A DNA stretch of 13,818 bases. Source: CAZIQY01 sp964541605. GTDB taxonomy: Bacteria; Desulfobacterota; Syntrophia; Syntrophales; UBA2185. This document shows positions 10,251-13,818 of the stretch, piece after piece (the first letter of the stretch is position 1; each line of letters opens with the position of its first letter). Location of the stretch: NCBI GenBank assembly GCA_964541605.1, contig CAZIQY010000074.1, positions 1 through 13,818 of the forward strand, written 5' to 3'. A program made the position numbers and the translations under genes. Below the pieces are notes generated by a model, which ran no database searches, had not been told where the DNA came from, and saw nothing but the letters and a program-made list of their open reading frames with translations.

Positions 10251-10709
10251 TCAAATACCCCAGAATTTAATCGCAATCAGAAGGATAATATTGCTGTACA
10301 TACCGGCCACGACATCGTCGATCACAATTCCATACCCACCCGGAAGCCTGTTCTGTAAATAACCGGCAGGAAAGAGTTTTACGATATCGAAAAGCCGGAA
10401 CAGAAAAAACCCCAGCAGGATGTGCAAAACCGTCGGAAGAACCAGAAACATGGTCCATTGAAAACCGACGATTTCATCAATCACAATACGTGGCGAGTCT
10501 TTTTCGTTGAATATCTTCTCCCCTTCCCGGGATATATAAAAAGACAGAAGGGTAAGAATCAGTGCCGATATCAGATAAAATGTCCAGGGCAGACGCGACA
10601 ACAACAAGTATACGGGTATACCTGCAATGGTTCCCGCAGTCCCGGGGGCAAAGGGTGCATATCCGCTGCCGACACCCGTTGCAATCATCTTGATCAGCTT
10701 TTCAAACAG
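10251..10709 (-). CDS. pgpA: Phosphatidylglycerophosphatase A
   Basis: A membrane phosphatase that removes the terminal phosphate of phosphatidylglycerophosphate to give phosphatidylglycerol. Signatures are GVGSGYAPFAPGTAGT near the N-terminus, DEIVGFQ in the middle and RLFDIVKLFPAGYLQN followed by GYGIVIDDVVAGMYSN near the end; the Asp residues in these are the conserved metal/substrate residues. Four hydrophobic segments are visible. The first ATG is at 10686-10688 (145 residues) but it has only a weak site (AAAAG). A strong AAGGAG (10717-10722) instead points, at seven-base spacing, to an in-frame CTG at 10707-10709, adding FEKLIK-type residues that fit the usual N-terminus of the family (152 residues). 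I chose the CTG start with moderate certainty. First gene of the pgpA-cinA-thpR run. Confidence 0.9.
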   Translation of the reverse strand: MFEKLIKMIATGVGSGYAPFAPGTAGTIAGIPVYLLLSRLPWTFYLISALILTLLSFYISREGEKIFNEKDSPRIVIDEIVGFQWTMFLVLPTVLHILLGFFLFRLFDIVKLFPAGYLQNRLPGGYGIVIDDVVAGMYSNIILLIAIKFWGI

Positions 10710-10716
10710 AGGACCA

Positions 10717-10722
10717 CTCCTT
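10717..10722 (-). promoter_or_regulatory. Ribosome-binding site suggesting a CTG start for pgpA
   Basis: AAGGAG on the minus strand. Seven bases downstream is CTG (10707-10709), in frame with pgpA; the first ATG is 28 bases from the site, too far to use it. No in-frame ATG, GTG or TTG lies at a suitable distance. Confidence 0.5.
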
Positions 10723-10736
10723 ATCGAGTCGGCATT

Positions 10737-10765
10737 ACACTACCTTCTTTTCACAACCCTGTCAA
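10737..10765 (-). promoter_or_regulatory. Predicted promoter of the pgpA-cinA-thpR run
   Basis: On the minus strand a perfect TTGACA (10760-10765) is followed after exactly 17 bases by TAGTGT (10737-10742), only 3 of 6 matches to TATAAT. The strong -35 box, correct spacing and location 15 bases before the pgpA ribosome-binding site support it. No clear terminator separates it from the dehydratase gene upstream, so some read-through is likely. Confidence 0.5.
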
Positions 10766-10786
10766 TGGTCTGAAAATTTCTTCCTT

Positions 10787-11263
10787 TTACGAATAAACCC
10801 TTGCGATAAATTCCGCAACACAGGCCGGTTTTTCGCTGTTTTCGATCTCCACGGTAATGATGTAAATCAACTGCAGAGCATCATCCACCTTTTCCGCGCT
10901 TTTTAAAACCGTTCTGGCCCTGATGCGTGAGCCGACTACCACCGGTGCGGGGAAACGGACTTTATTCAGGCCGTAATTCACCCGCATCTTCATTCCGGGG
11001 TAATTCTTTTGAAAGAAGTCCGGATGGTTGCTTTCGGTCAGATACGCAAGGAGCGACAGGGTAAGAAAACCATGGGCAACGGTATTTCCATACGGTGATT
11101 CTTTCCTTGCCCGCTCCGGGTCTGTGTGAATCCACTGAATATCACCGACAGCTTCTGCAAACCTGTCTATCCTCTCCTGGTCGATGGAAAGCCACGGGCC
11201 AACATGGATTTCGGAGCCTGTCTTCGGACGGAGAAACGCAAGCAAATGATCCGCTGCGGTCAT
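10787..11263 (-). CDS. MaoC/NodN-like hot-dog fold dehydratase
   Basis: A 158-residue single hot-dog protein of the MaoC (R-specific enoyl-CoA hydratase) family, close in pattern to NodN and mycobacterial HtdZ/Rv0130. It would add water to trans-2-enoyl-CoA or the reverse. The active-site pair is visible as Asp41 and His46 in GDIQWIHTDPERA, and the second signature is SPYGNTVAHGFLTLSLL (56-72). An open frame extends upstream to 11332, but the start is placed at ATG 11261-11263, preceded by CTGGAGG (11268-11272), because the upstream residues do not look like the family. The product may act in fatty acid, polyhydroxyalkanoate or acyl-CoA metabolism; no neighbouring gene fixes the substrate. 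Divergent from the M17-N-like gene. Confidence 0.9.
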   Translation of the reverse strand: MTAADHLLAFLRPKTGSEIHVGPWLSIDQERIDRFAEAVGDIQWIHTDPERARKESPYGNTVAHGFLTLSLLAYLTESNHPDFFQKNYPGMKMRVNYGLNKVRFPAPVVVGSRIRARTVLKSAEKVDDALQLIYIITVEIENSEKPACVAEFIARVYS

Positions 11264-11293
11264 GATGCCTCCAGAAAAAACCATCAAAATGAG

Positions 11294-11322
11294 TTGTTGA
11301 GAAGAAAAAGTGTTGCTATACT
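11294..11322 (+). promoter_or_regulatory. Predicted promoter of the M17-N-like gene
   Basis: TTGTTG (11294-11299, 3 of 6) and TATACT (11317-11322, 5 of 6) lie 17 bases apart, about 70 bases before the start at 11392. Weak -35, good -10. It overlaps the predicted divergent promoter. Confidence 0.4.
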
Positions 11323-11349
11323 TATACCACAAAATAAGCTTTTTTGTAA
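11321..11349 (-). promoter_or_regulatory. Predicted promoter of the MaoC-like gene
   Basis: On the minus strand TTACAA (11344-11349, 3 of 6) and TATAAG (11321-11326, 5 of 6) are 17 bases apart, about 58 bases before the chosen start. Its -10 box shares two bases with the -10 box of the + strand promoter. Confidence 0.4.
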
Positions 11350-11365
11350 CTACTCAGGAGTCAGA

Positions 11366-11407
11366 ATGAAAAGAAAGCGTGAAGGAAAACCATGCACATC
11401 AAGATAA
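11366..11407 (+). CDS. Possible 13-residue upstream ORF (leader peptide) overlapping the M17-N-like gene
   Basis: ATG at 11366 opens MKRKREGKPCTSR and stops at TAA 11405-11407, overlapping the next gene's start (11392) in another frame. It has a better ribosome-binding site (CAGGAG, five bases ahead) than many genes here, while the downstream ATG relies on GAAGGAA (11381-11387). It is strongly basic (K/R at six of 13 positions). It may couple or tune translation of the following gene; chance occurrence is possible. Confidence 0.35.
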   Translation: MKRKREGKPCTSR

Positions 11408-11940
11408 CAACGGAATCACCGGATACTCTGACACGCGAAGGCCTGGCCCTCGGATTCTTCATGGATGAAAGACCTCCGAAGGGAGACTGTGGCCTTGTGG
11501 ACTGGCGTATGAACGGTCTGATTTCGAGGGAGCTTGCCCGTGGTCATATCACCGGAACCTTCATGGAAAAAATACTCATTACGTCCCGTTCACGAATCCC
11601 CGCTTCAAAAATATTTCTTTTCGGTCTGGGTCTTTTATCCGAACTTACCTACGACAGGCTTTACCTCACAGGATACCACCTCTCGGAAACCATGGATGGC
11701 CTTGGCTGCAAAGATTTCGCTTTTAACCTTCCCGCCGCCGGACGCTGCCATCTAAGTGTTCCCGGCATAACGGAGGCCATGATGACGGGATGTTTTGACT
11801 ATGTCTCCAAAGATATCGAAAAATGGGCGGCCTTTTCAACGGCAATTCTTGCCCGGGAACCCCATCTTGAAGACGTCATCACAGGCCTGGAGAACTTTAA
11901 ACGCAATGTCAGAGATGTGTCCGTTATAGAAATTGACTGA
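11392..11940 (+). CDS. Stand-alone protein resembling the N-terminal domain of M17 leucyl aminopeptidase
   Basis: A 182-residue protein that matches the pattern of the Peptidase_M17_N domain: an early strand ending in EGLALGFFMDE, a short helix with VDWRMNGLISRELARGHITG (about 36-55), then the strands KILITS and SKIFLFGLG (about 72-80). In true aminopeptidases this domain is followed by a roughly 300-residue metal-binding catalytic domain; here the gene ends instead and no catalytic motif is present. It is therefore not expected to be a peptidase. Stand-alone versions may bind a ligand or act as a regulatory or structural subunit; that is inference. The start follows GAAGGAA (11381-11387) and overlaps a short upstream ORF. 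It ends 65 bases before a strong terminator and is transcribed away from the MaoC-like gene. Confidence 0.75.
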   Translation: MHIKITTESPDTLTREGLALGFFMDERPPKGDCGLVDWRMNGLISRELARGHITGTFMEKILITSRSRIPASKIFLFGLGLLSELTYDRLYLTGYHLSETMDGLGCKDFAFNLPAAGRCHLSVPGITEAMMTGCFDYVSKDIEKWAAFSTAILAREPHLEDVITGLENFKRNVRDVSVIEID

Positions 11941-12005
11941 AAAACCCGGATCTCGTCACTTAACGCAGATCCCAGCACTGACTGGACGGGAACAAAATAG
12001 AAATT

Positions 12006-12041
12006 AAAGAGTCGTCCCGCTCTCTTTAGGGGCGACTCTTT
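12006..12041 (+). terminator. Rho-independent terminator after the M17-N-like gene
   Basis: AAAGAGTCGTCCC (12006-12018) pairs with GGGGCGACTCTTT (12029-12041) as a 13-bp stem with one G-U pair and a 10-base loop, followed by CTTTT. It marks the end of the conserved part of the window. Confidence 0.85.
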
Positions 12042-12113
12042 CTTTTAACCAATCTTCACTATTTCTCATATAGTTAGGGTCATTCTTTGGTTCTGTGGGC
12101 GCTTCCCTTCTTC

Positions 12114-12142
12114 CTGAAAGCGTTAGATCGCATAATTATAAT
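12114..12142 (+). promoter_or_regulatory. Predicted promoter with a long leader, upstream of the orphan gene
   Basis: CTGAAA (12114-12119, 4 of 6) and a perfect TATAAT (12137-12142) are 17 bases apart. Transcription would start near 12149, leaving a leader of about 188 bases before ATG 12337, interrupted by the hairpin at 12253-12287. Confidence 0.5.
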
Positions 12143-12252
12143 GTATTAGTAGATTTCAAACGGATATCGTGATAGTCAAAATGCGAAGAAAGTATTTAAA
12201 TAAGTTCCATCCCGTATAATCATTCATGAAGGACATATGGAATAGATATAAC

Positions 12253-12287
12253 AACCCAGCATCTTTTGAAAAAGGTCGGGGTTTTTT
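12253..12287 (+). terminator. Intrinsic-terminator-like hairpin inside the leader
   Basis: AACCC (12253-12257) pairs with GGGTT (12279-12283) and, inside, ATCTTT (12261-12266) pairs with AAAGGT (12271-12276) with one G-U, around a four-base loop TGAA. Six T residues (12282-12287) follow the G run. It sits between the predicted promoter and the orphan gene, so it could end a small RNA of about 140 bases, act as an attenuator, or be left over from a lost gene. Confidence 0.65.
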
Positions 12288-12336
12288 ATTGCAGCTCAAT
12301 CTAATTGTTATAGACCTTACGAGGTGAGCACACGCA

Positions 12337-12945
12337 ATGATCATCACGCCTTCAACCTTAAAGAAACGGCGCTCTCCACAAGCTTTGCGAAACTTTGTAA
12401 TAGAGATAAAAGACTCTGTCCGTGCTAACTATGAAGAGTTGCGTCTTGGAATCCAGAAAAGGGGTTTGTACAAGGAGTTTCTCGAAGAGATTGTCCCATT
12501 GAGTCTCTTCGCCCCACTAATCTACCCAGAAAGTCACGAAATCCAACCGGTATTGGGAAACCAGGGTTATGATGCTCTGGTGTTCGACGAGATGGGGAAA
12601 GAGATTGATCGAATTGAAATGACTATTCCTCATGATGGTAACGCCGCGGTAAAAGATGTGAAACTTATTGTCGACCGAGGTTATGGACAGTTTAAGGTAG
12701 GAAATCCCGGCGATGATCTTAATGCTATTTTCCCATACGTACTCGATAACTGCCGAAAGAAAGCCATCAAAGACTATTATGACTGCACGTTGGTCGTAGC
12801 CATAGAACCGATGCCACCATTCAAATCGTTTGAGTCGCAGTACGAGAAGCAGATCAAGGTTCTCGTCTCAGAGATGACGAAGATTATATTCAAAGCGAAG
12901 AGAGTGTTTCTCTTCGCTTTGCCAGATAGGGTAATAAAACTTTAA
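12337..12945 (+). CDS. Protein of unknown function (202 residues)
   Basis: I do not recognise this protein. It has no signal peptide, membrane segment or cysteine pair. The N-terminus is basic (KKRRSPQ), followed by a long helical region (about 18-58) with acidic residues (KEFLEEIVPL). Then come strands GYDALVFDE (77-85) and EIDRIEMTIPHDG (89-101), a helix AVKDVKLIVD (104-113), a strand YDCTLVVAIEP (148-158), an amphipathic helix (about 168-186) and a last strand KRVFLFALPD. This helix-strand-strand-helix-strand order, with Asp79 and Glu94 on neighbouring strands, faintly recalls the PD-(D/E)xK nuclease fold, but the expected Lys is Thr96, so this is weak inference. The start is fixed by GAGGTGA (12321-12327). 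It is preceded by an unusual leader, and its 3' end contains a perfect 12-bp hairpin. Confidence 0.7.
   Translation: MIITPSTLKKRRSPQALRNFVIEIKDSVRANYEELRLGIQKRGLYKEFLEEIVPLSLFAPLIYPESHEIQPVLGNQGYDALVFDEMGKEIDRIEMTIPHDGNAAVKDVKLIVDRGYGQFKVGNPGDDLNAIFPYVLDNCRKKAIKDYYDCTLVVAIEPMPPFKSFESQYEKQIKVLVSEMTKIIFKAKRVFLFALPDRVIKL
12892..12920 (+). repeat. Perfect 12-bp inverted repeat inside the end of the orphan gene
   Basis: AAAGCGAAGAGA (12892-12903) and TCTCTTCGCTTT (12909-12920) flank a five-base loop. The hairpin lies in codons for FKAKRVFLFAL, 23 bases before the stop. It has no following T run, so it is not a standard terminator; it could protect the transcript's 3' end. Confidence 0.7.
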
Positions 12946-13072
12946 TAAATCAGAATCTTTCCCCCGACCTATGTTTAGTGGGCCAACAGATTAGGTAATA
13001 ATCCATGTAAGATGTAAATCAACCGTTCGGACAGGAATTGGCTTAACAGGCTGCATGAAAGGGGTAAAAAAA

Positions 13073-13417
13073 GTGACGGATACATGGCTTGAACGTGCTG
13101 TAGTCCTCTCAGAGATGAGTGACTGGCAAGGGTTGATTGACTTGTGCAAAGATTGGACGAAAAACGATCCTGAGAATGCTAAAGCTTGGTTTTACCTTGG
13201 GGACGCTTACGGCACCCTCGATCGTGATGATGACGCCATGAAAGCTTATTGCGAAGTCGTTCGTATCGATCCGGATGATGTCGATGCTTGGAGCGATCTC
13301 GCAGTTTCTTATATCCTCTCAAACAACAGGGCAGAAGCCTTGGATGCCATCGGAGTGTTGCGACGACTTGATCCAGAACGTGCTGAAGTAGTTTTTAATC
13401 AGATCTCGCCGCGCTAA
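13073..13417 (+). CDS. Small TPR-repeat protein
   Basis: A 114-residue protein made almost entirely of three tetratricopeptide-like helical pairs: about 3-33 (WLERAVVLSEMSDWQGLIDL), 36-67 (AKAWFYLGDAYGTLDRDDDA, ending in RIDP) and 70-101 (DAWSDLAVSYILSNNRAEAL, ending in RLDP). The W/LG/Y/A/A/P positions of the TPR pattern are clear in the second and third. Such proteins bind partner proteins; no catalytic function is expected. It has no signal peptide, so it should be cytoplasmic. The start is placed at GTG 13073-13075, preceded by AAAGGGG (13058-13064) at eight-base spacing; an ATG at 13055 would add six residues but lacks a ribosome-binding site. It lies 127 bases after the orphan gene and 89 before the HEAT-like gene, same strand. 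Confidence 0.85.
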   Translation: MTDTWLERAVVLSEMSDWQGLIDLCKDWTKNDPENAKAWFYLGDAYGTLDRDDDAMKAYCEVVRIDPDDVDAWSDLAVSYILSNNRAEALDAIGVLRRLDPERAEVVFNQISPR

Positions 13418-13506
13418 CACAATTGAAGATAGATGGTCTGTGAAGGTACTCTATTAATAAGCAATGAAAGCATAAAAATCATTATGGGTGCCATTTCAAA
13501 GGAAAA

Positions 13507-13785
13507 ATGAACAGAAAAGAAATAGACACTGCAGAATTACTGAAAGCGTTGAAGGATGGAAATCCAAGAATTCGTTTAAAAGCAATTATAGCTTTGGGTA
13601 AACTTAGAAATAATTCAGCTGCAGATAACTCAATTCAATTATCAGACGATAATAATAAAGCAATAATAGAAGCCGTAGTGGATGTCATAGCTAATGTAAT
13701 AAACAGTAAAGCTAAAGTATTAACCTTTACTCCATCACATATAATAGAAGCTTCAAAAAAAATACCTAAGTACATCGGTTCATAA
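13507..13785 (+). CDS. Small AT-rich protein with a HEAT-like repeat
   Basis: A 92-residue protein. Residues about 8-36 (ELLKALKDGNPRIRLKAIIA followed by LGKLRN) match the HEAT-repeat pattern of two helices with the typical NPRIRLKA turn; the rest (AIIEAVVDVIANVINSKA) is helical but not clearly a second repeat. HEAT repeats serve in protein-protein contact. Base composition is about 31% GC by hand count, far below the core genes (about 53% in a sampled stretch) and below its TPR neighbour, which suggests separate, recent acquisition. The ATG follows AAAGGA at a short three-base spacing. The function is unknown; the reading frame is complete, with TAA at 13783-13785. Confidence 0.65.
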   Translation: MNRKEIDTAELLKALKDGNPRIRLKAIIALGKLRNNSAADNSIQLSDDNNKAIIEAVVDVIANVINSKAKVLTFTPSHIIEASKKIPKYIGS

Positions 13786-13818
13786 ATTCGGTTACGTATT
13801 ATGCGGCCAGCCGTTCGG

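Larger units (their letters stand above)
12042..12336. other. Long intergenic/leader region before the 202-residue orphan gene
   Basis: No convincing gene on either strand in these 295 bases. It holds a predicted promoter (12114-12142), a second perfect TATAAT at 12215-12220 without a -35 box, an inverted repeat TTCCAT/ATGGAA (12205-12210 and 12237-12242), and a terminator-like hairpin (12253-12287). A 33-codon frame from ATG 12226 to TGA 12327 covers the hairpin but has no ribosome-binding site. The composition is more AT-rich than the genes to the left. Confidence 0.5.

Noticed and set aside
9534..10362. Two overlapping + strand frames of about 210 codons inside cinA and pgpA
   Set aside because: Both are antisense to conserved genes; no protein-like features.
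11958..12128. Integron attC-like ends: ACTTAAC (11958-11964) and GTTAGAT (12122-12128), suggesting a gene-cassette boundary before the orphan genes
   Set aside because: The two ends match the RYYYAAC and GTTRRRY consensus, but the interval contains an ordinary terminator, the inner arms do not pair, GTTAGAT also occurs by chance at 4083-4089, and no integrase or repeated attC is seen after the next genes.
12226..12327. 33-codon frame MKDIWNRYNNPASF... over the leader hairpin
   Set aside because: No ribosome-binding site and no recognisable composition of a leader peptide; more likely a chance frame.
12156..12347. 63-codon minus-strand frame across the leader region
   Set aside because: No ribosome-binding site or family pattern; spans a predicted terminator and the start of the + strand gene.
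13023..13818. CCGTTCGG repeated at 13023-13030 and 13811-13818, flanking the TPR and HEAT-like genes
   Set aside because: Only eight bases match and the flanks do not align, so it is not distinguishable from chance; the second copy is cut by the window end.

Overview
The window looks like a chromosomal segment of a mesophilic Gram-negative bacterium of the Desulfobacterota/Deltaproteobacteria type, possibly Syntrophales-like. This is inference from four things: the compact pgpA-cinA-thpR-recA-recX-alaS order, a UPF0182 giant membrane protein next to a small lipoprotein, strong GGAGG ribosome-binding sites, and a core base composition near 50-53% GC in hand-counted samples. No rRNA, tRNA, CRISPR array, insertion sequence or phage gene was seen.

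Layout. Bases 1-227 are mostly non-coding and carry a good sigma70-type promoter. On the + strand follow a 908-residue UPF0182 membrane protein (228-2954), a small putative lipoprotein (3007-3492) and a flavodoxin-like protein (3595-4086). A bidirectional terminator (4115-4160) separates these from a long minus-strand block, read from high to low coordinates: a MaoC/NodN-type hot-dog dehydratase, pgpA (membrane phospholipid synthesis), cinA (nucleotide/NMN salvage), thpR (RNA 2',3'-cyclic phosphodiesterase), recA, recX and alaS. The last five genes are packed tightly: cinA/thpR, recA/recX and recX/alaS overlap by 8, 4 and 14 bases. A well-formed promoter precedes recA and another precedes pgpA. 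No familiar LexA operator is visible at recA.

Divergent from the dehydratase gene lies a + strand gene (11392-11940) whose product resembles only the N-terminal domain of M17 leucyl aminopeptidases. It has no catalytic domain and ends in a strong terminator (12006-12041).

From about 12045 to the window end the character changes to an accessory region: a 395-base gap with a predicted promoter and an intrinsic-terminator-like hairpin inside what would be a long leader, then three + strand genes without recognised families. These are a 202-residue unknown protein (faintly nuclease-like in its predicted strand/helix order), a 114-120 residue TPR protein, and a 92-residue AT-rich (about 31% GC) HEAT-like protein. 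This is the part most likely to hold undescribed biology, but nothing in it can be assigned to a known system from sequence alone. The clearest new leads are the leader at 12114-12336, the lone M17-N-like gene with its overlapping 13-codon upstream ORF, the probable CTG start of pgpA, and the 202-residue orphan.
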